NCBI RefSeq assembly: GCF_014201095.1 | Contig: NZ_JACHDN010000001.1 | Coordinates: 2,356,001 to 2,420,000 of the forward strand | Direction: 5' to 3' | Length of the DNA: 64,000 nt | From: Cellulomonas hominis | GTDB lineage: Bacteria > Actinomycetota > Actinomycetes > Actinomycetales > Cellulomonadaceae | Part shown: one piece after another, positions 8,162 to 15,080 of the stretch | Layout of the letters: each line of letters opens with the position of its first letter | Numbering within the stretch: position 1 is the first letter of the stretch | Position numbers and translations under genes: made by a program | The notes under the pieces: model-generated | The model's database searches: none | Seen by the model: the letters and a program-made list of their open reading frames with translations, nothing else | Told to the model about the DNA's origin: nothing

Positions 8162-8779
8162 ATGGCTCAGCCCGTGCTGCACCGCCCCGCGGTCGCCACC
8201 CGTCACCTGCCCGCTGCCGCGCACCGCCGGCACACGACCCCGCCGGTGGGCCTCGCGCCCGCGGACCCGGTGGCCGCCCCCGCGCCGTCGCCGGCCCCGC
8301 CCGCCGCCGCGCCCGACATCCACGTCGGCAGCCCCGACTACGGCGTCCGCACCGTCGAGTTCCGCCCCGGCTCCGAGACCGCCATCGCGCTGGCCGCCGC
8401 CCGGGCCGACGTCATCCGCCTGGAGTTCTCCGTGGCCGTCCCGACGGTCGGGGCGCTCGCCCGGGTCGTCGCGCTGGTCGAGGAGGCCGTCGCCGAGGCG
8501 GGCCGCGACCGCGCCGAGGTGCGCGTCGTGCTGGACCTCGAGGTCGTGCTCGCGGCCGACGCGCGCACCGCCCGCCGCAAGCGGTCGCACCTGGAGTACC
8601 TGGACGCCCTCGCGGGCCTGGGCTGGTCGCCCGCCGCGACGCGGGTCGTCACCACGCCGGAGCTGCTGGCCGCCGAGGTCCGGGAGCTGGCGCGCCGCGC
8701 GGGGGTCGACGCGGTGGTCCTCCTCCCGCTCGCGGGCGGCCCGTCGGCCGAGGACGAGCTCCGCACGCTGGTCGCCTGA
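8162..8779 (+). CDS. Hypothetical protein with weak similarity to luciferase-like monooxygenase C-terminal half
   Basis: 205 residues. The first 55 are low-complexity (Ala/Pro/His-rich). The rest resembles only the later part of flavin-dependent LLM monooxygenases of the NtaA/SoxA kind: 'AIALAAARADVIRLEFSV' followed by 'LVEEAVAEAGRDRAEVRVVLDLEVVLAADARTARR' and a helical tail. A full LLM enzyme is about 350-450 residues, so this is half-sized and probably lacks a complete flavin site. The ATG at 8162 follows CGAGGACACCC. It lies behind the Cys-Cys leader peptide, which suggests a role in sulfur scavenging, but catalytic activity is doubtful. Confidence 0.6.
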   Translation: MAQPVLHRPAVATRHLPAAAHRRHTTPPVGLAPADPVAAPAPSPAPPAAAPDIHVGSPDYGVRTVEFRPGSETAIALAAARADVIRLEFSVAVPTVGALARVVALVEEAVAEAGRDRAEVRVVLDLEVVLAADARTARRKRSHLEYLDALAGLGWSPAATRVVTTPELLAAEVRELARRAGVDAVVLLPLAGGPSAEDELRTLVA

Positions 8780-8807
8780 GGTCCGCCCCCGCGCCGGACC
8801 CCCGCGA

Positions 8808-8860
8808 AGTGGAAGGTTCGAGCAGACACGCCGACGGCGTGTTCGTCCGAACCTTCCACT
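8808..8860. terminator. Dispersed hairpin element A between convergent genes
   Basis: A 53-nt near-perfect inverted repeat. The outer arms AGTGGAAGGTTCG / CGAACCTTCCACT are exact, and the inner arms ACACGCCG / CGGCGTGT are exact. It lies between the convergent 8162 gene and metZ, so it can serve both as a terminator, although there is no T-run. Member of a five-copy family in this window (21627, 38501, 47695, 57400). Confidence 0.75.
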
Positions 8861-8887
8861 CTGCGTGACGGGCAGGGACCGGCCGGG

Positions 8888-10141
8888 TCAGGACGGGAGG
8901 GTCGACAGGGCCCGGTCCAGGTCGTCGCGGAGGTCCGTCACGTCCTCCAGGCCCACCGACAGGCGCACCGTGGACTCCGCGATGCCGACCGCCGCGCGCC
9001 CGGCCGGGCCGAGCTTGCGGTGCGTGGTCGTCGCCGGGTGCGTGACGAGGGACTTCGCGTCGCCGAGGTTGTTCGAGATGTCGACGACCCGCAGCGCGTC
9101 CAGCACCGCGAACGTCGCGCGCTTCGCCTGCTCGGGCGTCGACCCCTCGGGGACGCGCAGGCCGAACGTCACGACGGTCCCGCCGCCGTCCTGCTGCGCC
9201 AGTGCGAGGGCGTGCTGCGGGTGCGACGGCAGGTGGGGGTACCGGACGCCGGACACCGCGGGGTGCTCCTCGAGCCAGGTCGCCAGCGCGAGCGCGGACG
9301 CGGTCTGGTGCCGGACCCGCAGCGACAGCGTCTCGAGGCCCTTGAGCAGCACCCACGCGTTGAACGCGCTGAGCGACGGACCGGTGTTCCGGATCAGCGT
9401 CTGGACCGGTCCGTGCACGTACTCGTCCGTGCCGAGGATCGCCCCGCCCAGCACCCGTCCCTGCCCGTCGATGTGCTTCGTCGCGGAGTACACGACGACG
9501 TCCGCGCCGAGCTCCAGCGGGCGGGACAGCACGGGGGTGGCGAACACGTTGTCCACGACGACGACCGCGCCGGCGGCGTGCGCGAGGCGGCTGACCGCCG
9601 CGATGTCGACGAGGTCCTGCATCGGGTTGGACGGGGTCTCGAAGAACACGACGTCGGCGGGGGTCGACAGCGCCGCCTCCCACTGCCCGGGGACGTGCCC
9701 GTCGACGTAGTCGGTCCGCACGCCCCAGCCCGCGAGGATCTCGTCGAAGATCACGACCGACGACCCGAACAGGGCCCGGGCGGCGACGACGCGCGACCCC
9801 TGGCGGACCAGCGCGGCGAGAGCCGTGAACACCGCGGACATGCCGGACGCGGTGGCGTAGCAGGCCTCCGCGCCCTCGAGCAGCCGCAGCCGCTCCTCGA
9901 ACGTCGACACCGTCGGGTTCCCGTAGCGGGAGTACAGGAACCGGTCGGCGTCGCCCGCGAACGCGGCCTCGGCGTCGGCGGCGCGCTCGTAGACGTAGCC
10001 CTGCGTGAGGAACAGCGCCTCGGAGGTCTCCTGGAACCCGGACCGGACGGTGCCGCCGCGGACCGCGAGCGTGTCGGGGCGCAGCGACTCCCGGGGGAGC
10101 CGCGCGTCGCGCCAGTCGCCGGGTCCCGGGGCCGCGGTCAC
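8888..10141 (-). CDS. metZ: O-succinylhomoserine sulfhydrylase
   Basis: 417 residues, a PLP enzyme of the Cys/Met-metabolism family. It would convert O-succinylhomoserine (or the acetyl ester) plus sulfide to homocysteine. Seen: 'YSRYGNPTVSTFEERLRLLEGAEACYATASGMSAV', the PLP-lysine motif 'VVYSATKHIDGQGRVLGG', 'DNVFATPVLSRPL' and the C-terminal 'SVGLEDVTDLRDDLDRAL'. The sequence fits the MetZ subgroup (mycobacterial type) more than cystathionine gamma-synthase; acyl specificity is not provable. It starts with GTG overlapping the rhodanese stop (GTGA) and is the last gene of an operon governed by the SAM-I riboswitch at 10786-10890. It ends before hairpin A. Confidence 0.93.
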   Translation of the reverse strand: MTAAPGPGDWRDARLPRESLRPDTLAVRGGTVRSGFQETSEALFLTQGYVYERAADAEAAFAGDADRFLYSRYGNPTVSTFEERLRLLEGAEACYATASGMSAVFTALAALVRQGSRVVAARALFGSSVVIFDEILAGWGVRTDYVDGHVPGQWEAALSTPADVVFFETPSNPMQDLVDIAAVSRLAHAAGAVVVVDNVFATPVLSRPLELGADVVVYSATKHIDGQGRVLGGAILGTDEYVHGPVQTLIRNTGPSLSAFNAWVLLKGLETLSLRVRHQTASALALATWLEEHPAVSGVRYPHLPSHPQHALALAQQDGGGTVVTFGLRVPEGSTPEQAKRATFAVLDALRVVDISNNLGDAKSLVTHPATTTHRKLGPAGRAAVGIAESTVRLSVGLEDVTDLRDDLDRALSTLPS

Positions 10142-10575
10142 GCGTCCCGCCACGGGAGACCCGCGGCGCGCCAGCCGGTGTGCCCGCGCCGGCCGTCGGG
10201 GCCGACGTCGCCCTCGAAGCCCGTGAGCACGTTGTAGGCCGGACCCAGGCCGGCGGCGGTCGCGGTGGTCGCGGCGGCCACCGACCGCACGCCCGACCGG
10301 CACAGGAACACCACCGGGCGCGGGTCGCCGGGCACGATCCCGGCCGCGGCGAGTCCGTCGAGGAACGCCGGGTTCGGGCGGCCGAAGGCGTCGGTCCACT
10401 CGACGAACGCGGTGCGCCCGGCGGCGTCGCCGGCCGCGAGGTCCGCGGTGTCCGGCACGCCGATCGTCTGCCACTCGCCCTCGGTGCGGACGTCCACCAG
10501 GACGGCGCGCGGGTCGGACGCCAGCAGGTCCCAGGCCTCGTGCGGGGTGAGGTCGCCCGCGTACGGCGCGCTCAC
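10138..10575 (-). CDS. Rhodanese-like sulfurtransferase
   Basis: 145 residues, a single rhodanese domain. Seen: 'VLVDVRTEGEWQTIGVPD' at the N-terminus, the active-site loop 'VVFLCRSGVRSVAAA' with the nucleophile Cys near residue 98, and the closing 'YNVLTGFEGDVGPDGRRGHTGWRAAGLPW'. Proteins of this type carry persulfide sulfur; placement between DUF1737 and MetZ suggests it supplies or channels reduced sulfur for homocysteine synthesis (inference). GTG start overlaps the DUF1737 stop and its own stop overlaps metZ, so all three genes are translationally coupled. Confidence 0.9.
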   Translation of the reverse strand: MSAPYAGDLTPHEAWDLLASDPRAVLVDVRTEGEWQTIGVPDTADLAAGDAAGRTAFVEWTDAFGRPNPAFLDGLAAAGIVPGDPRPVVFLCRSGVRSVAAATTATAAGLGPAYNVLTGFEGDVGPDGRRGHTGWRAAGLPWRDA

Positions 10576-10775
10576 AGCGCCCGCACCTCGGCGCGCGCCG
10601 CCGCGGGCAGCACCAGCGCCTGGGCGACGATCACCCGCTCCCCGTCGAAGGTCGCGGCGGGGCTGCCGTGCAGCTCGTACCCCTCGTCCAGCGCGGCGCT
10701 GATCCGCTCGCAGAACGTGCGGTCGTCCGGTCCGGTCAGCAGCCGGTAGCGCAGGCGGTCGTCGGTCGTCGTCAT
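10572..10775 (-). CDS. DUF1737 domain protein
   Basis: 67 residues. The family pattern is clear: 'YRLLTGPDDRTFCERISAALDEGYELHGSPAATFDGERVIVAQALV'. Function unknown; DUF1737 proteins are small and soluble. It is the first gene of the DUF1737-rhodanese-metZ operon. The ATG at 10775 is preceded by GGAGGAG, and that Shine-Dalgarno directly abuts the 3' strand of the SAM-I riboswitch P1 helix, which implies control of translation initiation by SAM. Confidence 0.88.
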   Translation of the reverse strand: MTTTDDRLRYRLLTGPDDRTFCERISAALDEGYELHGSPAATFDGERVIVAQALVLPAAARAEVRAL

Positions 10776-10785
10776 GCCTCTCCTC

Positions 10786-10890
10786 CATCGAACCTGGCGG
10801 AAGCACCCTCGGCCGGACCGGGCTCGTGGGAGCACCGGACCGCGGGTTGCTGCGGCGTCGACGAGCCAGATCTCTCGGCCGCTCTGGATG
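10786..10890 (-). ncRNA. SAM-I (S-box) riboswitch controlling the metZ operon
   Basis: Read on the minus strand from 10890, the RNA shows the S-box core: CATCCAGAG, then GGCCGAGAGA, CTGGCTCG, GACGCCGCAGCAACC, GGTGCTCC and the closing GGTTCGATG. P1 is formed by CATC (10890-10887) with GATG (10789-10786). The kink-turn and pseudoknot elements are in the expected order. The closing strand is followed at once by GGAGGAG, the ribosome site of the DUF1737 gene, so ligand binding should affect translation; no terminator hairpin with a T-run is seen. Ligand: S-adenosylmethionine (known for the class). Confidence 0.9.
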
Positions 10891-10990
10891 GTGCGGCGAT
10901 GCTACGCCATCCGCGGCGGTGCCCTGACCGGGGCGGTCGCAGTGTGGACGACGGTTGACACCCGCGCGGCGCGCCCCGCATCCTCGGGCG

Positions 10991-11112
10991 TAGGTCATGA
11001 GCGCCAGCGCGAAGCCCCGGCTCGCTGGCCGGCAACCCTCCCTCCGCGGCGGGGTGCCCCGGGTGACGACCTGGCCGTCCACCGACCGGTGGCGCGGCAA
11101 GCGCGGGGCGAC
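10991..11112 (+). ncRNA. SAM-IV riboswitch upstream of the class V aminotransferase
   Basis: The plus-strand leader matches the actinobacterial SAM-IV consensus: GGTCATGAGCGCCAGCG, AAGCCCCGGCTCGCTGG, CCGGCAACCCTCC, CCGCGGCGGGGTGCCCCGGG, then GACGACC closing P1 (GGTC 10993-10996 with GACC 11068-11071). It is followed by the extra hairpin and GGCAAGCGCGGG typical of the class. It lies 47 nt before the ATG at 11159. SAM-IV binds S-adenosylmethionine with a core shared with SAM-I but different peripheral helices. The end coordinate is approximate. Confidence 0.88.
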
Positions 11113-11158
11113 TCGGCCGTGACCGGGTCCCCCACCGAGCACCACCGGGGGTCCTCCC

Positions 11159-12535
11159 ATGTCCGTCAGCACCCAGCCGACCTGCGCCACCGCCCTGCTC
11201 CCCGTCGTCGGCGGGGACACGCCCGTCCCGCTCGTGGACGGCCGCGCCGTGCCGTACGCCAACCTCGACTACGCGGCGTCCGCGCCGGCGCTGGAGTCGG
11301 TGGCCGCCCGCGTCGTGGAGGTGCTGCCGCTCTACGCGTCGGTGCACCGCGGCGCCGGGTACCTGTCCCAGGTGTCGACCGCGCTGTACGAGGCGTCCCG
11401 GGCGGCGGTCGCCCGGTTCGCCGGCGCCCGCGCCGACGACGTCGCTGTCGTCACCCGGAACACCACCGACGCGCTGAACCTGCTCGCCGGGTGCGTCCCC
11501 GAGGGCGGGCGGGTGCTCGTCCTCGACATCGAGCACCACGCGAACCTGCTGCCCTGGGTGCGGTCGGTGCGCGGCTCGGGCCGGGTGGCGACGATCCTGC
11601 CGGCCGCGCCGACCGTCGCCGAGACCCTGGCCGCGCTGCGCACCGAGCTCGCCCGGCAGCCGTACGCGCTGGTCACGGTGACGGGGGCGTCCAACGTCAC
11701 CGGGGAGTCCCTGCCGATCACGTCCGTGGTCGCGCTCGCGCAGGAGGGCGGGGCCCGGGTCGCCGTCGACGGCGCGCAGCTGCTGCCGCACCGGGCGTTC
11801 TCGCTCGCGGAGTCCGGGGTCGACTACGTCGCGTTCTCCGGGCACAAGACGTACGCGCCGTTCGGGGCGGGCGCGCTGGTCGGCCGCCGCGACTGGCTGG
11901 ACGAGGGCACGCCGTACCTCGCCGGCGGCGGCGCCGTCCGCGACGTCCGCACGGACCGCACGCTCTGGCAGCCCGCGCCCGCCCGGCACGAGGGCGGGTC
12001 GCCGAACGTGCTCGGCGCGGTGGCGCTCGCGGAGGCCTGCGACACCCTGTCGGCGCTCCCCGACGGCGCGCTCGCCGCGCACGAGGCGGCGCTGCGCGAC
12101 CGGCTGCTCGACGGCCTCGCGACGATCCCGGGCGTGCGGGTGCTCCGGCTGTGGCCGGACTCCGCGGACCCGGTCGGCGTCGTGTCGTTCACGGTCGAGG
12201 ACCACGACTCCGGCCTGGTCGCCGCGTACCTGTCCGCGGAGCACGGCGTCGGCGTCCGCGACGGCCGGTTCTGCGCGCACCCGCTGCTCGCGCGGGTCGG
12301 CGTCACCGGCGGGGCGATCCGCGCGTCCGTGGGCGTGGGCACCACGGCGGGGACCGTCGACCGGCTGCTGGACGGGCTCCGCGCCTACCTCGGCGAAGGG
12401 CCGCGCGCGGCGTACGAGGTCGTGGACGGGTGCTGGACCGTCGCGGGGGACACCCGGCCGCGTCCGGCGGTGGCGGGCATCGAGTCGATCGCGGCGACGG
12501 CCGCGGCGGCGTGCGGGCCGGCCGTGGAGGACTGA
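11159..12535 (+). CDS. Class V aminotransferase (cysteine desulfurase / selenocysteine lyase-like)
   Basis: 458 residues, a PLP-dependent fold-type I enzyme. Seen: 'LDYAASAPALESV' near residue 38, 'NTTDALNLLAGCVPEGGRVLVLDIEHHANLLPW', 'VDGAQLLPH', the PLP-lysine motif 'FSGHKTYAPFGAGALVG' near residue 228, and a Cys in 'RDGRFCAHPLL'. Cysteine desulfurases move sulfur from cysteine to a persulfide. This one is longer than IscS/SufS types and has a distinct C-terminus, so it may act on another amino acid. Control by the SAM-IV riboswitch places it in methionine/SAM homeostasis. It is divergent from the SAM-I-controlled metZ operon. Confidence 0.88.
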   Translation: MSVSTQPTCATALLPVVGGDTPVPLVDGRAVPYANLDYAASAPALESVAARVVEVLPLYASVHRGAGYLSQVSTALYEASRAAVARFAGARADDVAVVTRNTTDALNLLAGCVPEGGRVLVLDIEHHANLLPWVRSVRGSGRVATILPAAPTVAETLAALRTELARQPYALVTVTGASNVTGESLPITSVVALAQEGGARVAVDGAQLLPHRAFSLAESGVDYVAFSGHKTYAPFGAGALVGRRDWLDEGTPYLAGGGAVRDVRTDRTLWQPAPARHEGGSPNVLGAVALAEACDTLSALPDGALAAHEAALRDRLLDGLATIPGVRVLRLWPDSADPVGVVSFTVEDHDSGLVAAYLSAEHGVGVRDGRFCAHPLLARVGVTGGAIRASVGVGTTAGTVDRLLDGLRAYLGEGPRAAYEVVDGCWTVAGDTRPRPAVAGIESIAATAAAACGPAVED

Positions 12536-12638
12536 CCGCGCGCGGCCCGCCCGAACTCGTCCTGCGGACGACGGCGGGAGGGTCATCCACGGCTGGCAGG
12601 CTGGGCGGCGTCGGGATCGTCCAGGTCGTGGGGGGCGC

Positions 12639-13205
12639 GTGTTCCTCGCGTGGGGTGACGAGTCGGGCTCCGTCCCGTCCCTCGACCCGGGCGCCTTCCT
12701 CCTGGCCGCAGCCGTGTGCGCCGTCGGCGACCTCGACGGGCTGCGGGAGCGCATGACCCGGATGCGCCGGCCGTCGGAGAAGAAGATCCACTGGCGGGAC
12801 GACTCGCGGGTGCGGCACGACGAGGTGACGCGCGAGATCGCCGCCGCGGGAGTGGAGGCGATCGTCGTCGTCCGGGTCGGCTCTCTCGACGAGCGGCCCG
12901 AGCGTCGCCGGCGGAAGTGCTTCGAGCGGTTCGCCGCCGAGGTCGAGCGGTCGGGCTGCGGGATCCTGACGATGGAGTCGCGGGGCGCCGGGCTCGACCG
13001 GAAGGACCGCGACATGGTCGACGCGATGCGCGCGGCCCGGACCGTGGACGGGACCCTGCGGCTCGAGCACGCACCAGGACCGGCCGAACCGATGCTCTGG
13101 ATCGCGGACGCGGTGTGCGGGGCGGTCGTCGCGAGCCGGACCGGGGACCCGGCATTCCTCCGGCGTATCGAGCGGGCCGTGCACCTCGTCGAGGTCCGGA
13201 CATGA
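12639..13205 (+). CDS. DUF3800 domain protein
   Basis: 188 residues. The N-terminal 'MFLAWGDESGSVPS' carries the Asp-Glu-Ser-Gly motif of DUF3800. Further family-like segments are 'SEKKIHWRDDSRVRHDEVTREIAAAGVEAIVVV', 'ERSGCGILTMESRG', 'DRDMVDAM' and 'LRLEHAPGPAEPMLWIADAVCGAV', with Asp/Glu at the positions expected for a metal-dependent RNase H-like core. DUF3800 proteins often occur near mobile or defence genes, but no such genes are visible here. GTG start at 12639; the ribosome site is weak (GGGGGGC). Confidence 0.8.
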   Translation: MFLAWGDESGSVPSLDPGAFLLAAAVCAVGDLDGLRERMTRMRRPSEKKIHWRDDSRVRHDEVTREIAAAGVEAIVVVRVGSLDERPERRRRKCFERFAAEVERSGCGILTMESRGAGLDRKDRDMVDAMRAARTVDGTLRLEHAPGPAEPMLWIADAVCGAVVASRTGDPAFLRRIERAVHLVEVRT

Positions 13206-13291
13206 CGCGAGCCCCGGGCCCTGTCGTCCGGCAGGATCTCCCGAGGCTCACTTCCACGACCACCGCGATGGCGTGGCTCGTCCTCGAGGTT

Positions 13292-13309
13292 AGCAGGCGG
13301 CAGCCTGCT
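13292..13309. terminator. Short hairpin between convergent genes
   Basis: AGCAGGC-GGCA-GCCTGCT is a perfect 7-bp stem with a four-base loop. It lies between the 12639 gene and the convergent pentapeptide-repeat gene. There is no T-run. Confidence 0.5.
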
Positions 13310-13314
13310 GCGGC

Positions 13315-13938
13315 TCAGCGCACGGTCACCCCGAGGTGTGCGGCCAGGGCGTCCGCGAGCTCGAGCAGCTGGTGCCGGCTGATGGTCGCGCCCTTCAGGC
13401 CGGCCGTCCCGTCGATGCCCGCGAGGTCCGCGCCGCGCAGGTCGACCTCGCGGAGCTGCGCCCGGGTGACGTCCAGCCGCCCGACCCGGCACTCCACGAA
13501 CGTGACCCGGGCGGCGCGCACCCCGGCGAGGTCCAGGTCCCCGATGGTGCAGCCGGTGAACCGCAGGTCCTGCAGGCGCGAGTCCCGCAGGTTCAGGTAG
13601 TCGATCTTGCCGCCCTCGACCGTCACCCGGTCCCAGCTGCCGCCGAACGCCTCGACCGCGCCGAACCGGCAGTCCCGCAGCACCACGTCCCGCCACGACC
13701 CGCTGCGGGCGCGGAGCATCCCGGCCCGGCAGTCCGCGAGCGTGGTGTCGACGACGTGGGCGTGGTCGAGGGTCGCGCCGTCCAGGTCGCACGCGCGCAG
13801 CAGGCACTCGATGACCCGGGCGCTCTCCGCGTCGGCGCCGGCGAGGTCGAGGGCGTCGAGCAGGAGGCGGTCGTAGTCGCCCTCGGGGTCCAGGGTGCCG
13901 GTCCAGCGGTCGAGCGCGTCCTCGCGGGGGGTGGTCAT
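13315..13938 (-). CDS. Pentapeptide-repeat protein
   Basis: 207 residues. From about residue 30 to 190 it is built of five-residue repeats with a Leu/Phe or similar at every fifth place: 'ADAES ARVIE CLLRA CDLDG ATLDH', 'VVLRD CRFGA', 'NLRDS RLQDL RFTGC TIGDL DLAGV'. Such proteins fold into right-handed quadrilateral beta-helices; the MfpA/Qnr group mimics DNA and protects gyrase, but most members have no known role. I use ATG 13938; an in-frame GTG at 13947 is possible. It has no signal peptide, so it is probably cytoplasmic. Confidence 0.88.
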   Translation of the reverse strand: MTTPREDALDRWTGTLDPEGDYDRLLLDALDLAGADAESARVIECLLRACDLDGATLDHAHVVDTTLADCRAGMLRARSGSWRDVVLRDCRFGAVEAFGGSWDRVTVEGGKIDYLNLRDSRLQDLRFTGCTIGDLDLAGVRAARVTFVECRVGRLDVTRAQLREVDLRGADLAGIDGTAGLKGATISRHQLLELADALAAHLGVTVR

Positions 13939-13962
13939 GGGGTCCACCCTCCCACCCCTCGT

Positions 13963-14041
13963 ACCGCGCTCTGCCCCCCGCGTACCGCGCTCTGCTCACC
14001 CCGCGCACCGCGCTCTGCCCACCCCGGCCACCGCGCTCTGC
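13963..14041. repeat. Four spaced copies of ACCGCGCTCTGC
   Basis: ACCGCGCTCTGC occurs at 13963, 13984, 14007 and 14030, with periods of 21, 23 and 23 nt. The spacers are C-rich and differ. The array lies 25 nt upstream of the pentapeptide-repeat gene start. The near-helical period could suit an array of protein sites, but it may be simple-repeat expansion. Confidence 0.8.
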
Positions 14042-14069
14042 CGACTGGGCGCTGCCCGGCGCACGGCAG

Positions 14070-14134
14070 CGCCGAGACTGCAGGATCCGCGGGTCCTGGG
14101 CGCGTTCGCGCAGGCGGATCCTGCAGTCTCGGCG
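14070..14134. terminator. Long perfect hairpin downstream of the maoC-type gene
   Basis: The 21-bp perfect arms are CGCCGAGACTGCAGGATCCGC and its complement, separated by a 23-nt spacer that can itself fold (GCGCGTTCGCGC). It follows the stop of the MaoC-like gene on the minus strand, where it can end the thiolase-fabG-maoC operon. There is no T-run. Confidence 0.65.
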
Positions 14135-14168
14135 TGGTGCGGGGGTGCGGGGTGCGGGGTGCGGGCGG

Positions 14169-15080
14169 TCAGGGGAGCGGGCGGACCTGCGAGGTCAGGT
14201 GCAGCTTCCCGCGCCTCGCGTCCCAGGCCGTGACCGTCCAGCCGGTCTCGCCGCGCTCCGTCCGGACGGACGGGGACGACGGCAGCAGCACCGGGGCCGC
14301 GAACTCGACGTCCCACGCGTACGCCGCCCTGCGCCGGGCGCCGACCGCCGCCAGCGCCCGGGCCGCGGTGTCCATGCCGTGCGCGATCGCCCGGGGGAAC
14401 CCGAGGGCCTTCGCGGTGAGCGGCGACTGGTGGATCGGGTTGGCGTCCCCGGACACGGCGGCGTACCGGCGGCCGGTGGCGGGCCCGAGCACCCAGCGCC
14501 CGGTGGGCACCGGCGGCACGAACGGCGGGCGCGGCTCCTCCTCGGGGGCCGCCCCGGCGGCCCGGGAGCCGACGGTCAGGTACGTGGACACCCCGCGCCA
14601 CGCGGGCGGGGCGTCGACGGGCGCGCCCGCGGGGCGGGCCTCCGTGACCAGGTCGACCCGGGCGCCCCGGCGGTGCGGCCGCAGGTCCTGCGCCCAGGCC
14701 CGGAGGTCCAGCGCGTCCCCGACGCCGAGCGGGCTGCGCTGCACGACCCGGTTGGCCAGGTGCACCATGCCGAGCGCCGGCAGCGGGAAGTCCGGCCGGA
14801 CCATCAGCGCGACCGCGAGCGGGAACGCCAGCACGTGCACGTACCCGGCGGGCAGCACGTCCGCGGCGGGCTCGCCCACGTGGTGCTGGTAGGCGGTCAG
14901 CTGCGCGGGATCCGGGGCGACGCCGTCCAGCCGGTGCTCGACCTCCGGCAGCACCGCCACCCCCCGGGCCGAGGAACGGCCCCGCACGGCCGACGCCCCC
15001 GCCCGCGCGTACAGGGCCCCGAGCCGGGGCGCGGCGTCGAGGACGACCTCCCGCCGCGTCCCGGTGGCGAGCGCCGTCAC
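14169..15080 (-). CDS. MaoC-like acyl dehydratase
   Basis: 303 residues in a double hotdog arrangement. The C-terminal half has the hydratase-2 motif 'YAAVSGDANPIHQSPLTAKALGFPRAIAHGM', with the catalytic Asp and His. The N-terminal half is a degenerate hotdog domain ('QLTAYQHHVG', 'LPAGYVHVLAFPLAVALMV'). The reaction would be hydration/dehydration of enoyl- or hydroxyacyl-thioesters. GTG start overlaps the FabG stop (GTGA). As last gene of thiolase-FabG-MaoC it completes a set able to build or break fatty acyl chains, together with the acyl-CoA dehydrogenase at 18673. Confidence 0.9.
   Translation of the reverse strand: MTALATGTRREVVLDAAPRLGALYARAGASAVRGRSSARGVAVLPEVEHRLDGVAPDPAQLTAYQHHVGEPAADVLPAGYVHVLAFPLAVALMVRPDFPLPALGMVHLANRVVQRSPLGVGDALDLRAWAQDLRPHRRGARVDLVTEARPAGAPVDAPPAWRGVSTYLTVGSRAAGAAPEEEPRPPFVPPVPTGRWVLGPATGRRYAAVSGDANPIHQSPLTAKALGFPRAIAHGMDTAARALAAVGARRRAAYAWDVEFAAPVLLPSSPSVRTERGETGWTVTAWDARRGKLHLTSQVRPLP

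Noticed and set aside
12639..13205. DUF3800 gene as part of a defence island
   Set aside because: No restriction, toxin, integrase or other defence gene is adjacent.
10772..14008. A 1078-codon minus-strand open frame
   Set aside because: Antisense to the aminotransferase, DUF3800 and pentapeptide genes, with no family motif; open because of extreme GC content.
13963..14041. CRISPR-like array
   Set aside because: Repeat units are only 12 nt, spacers about 10 nt, four copies, and no cas genes are present.
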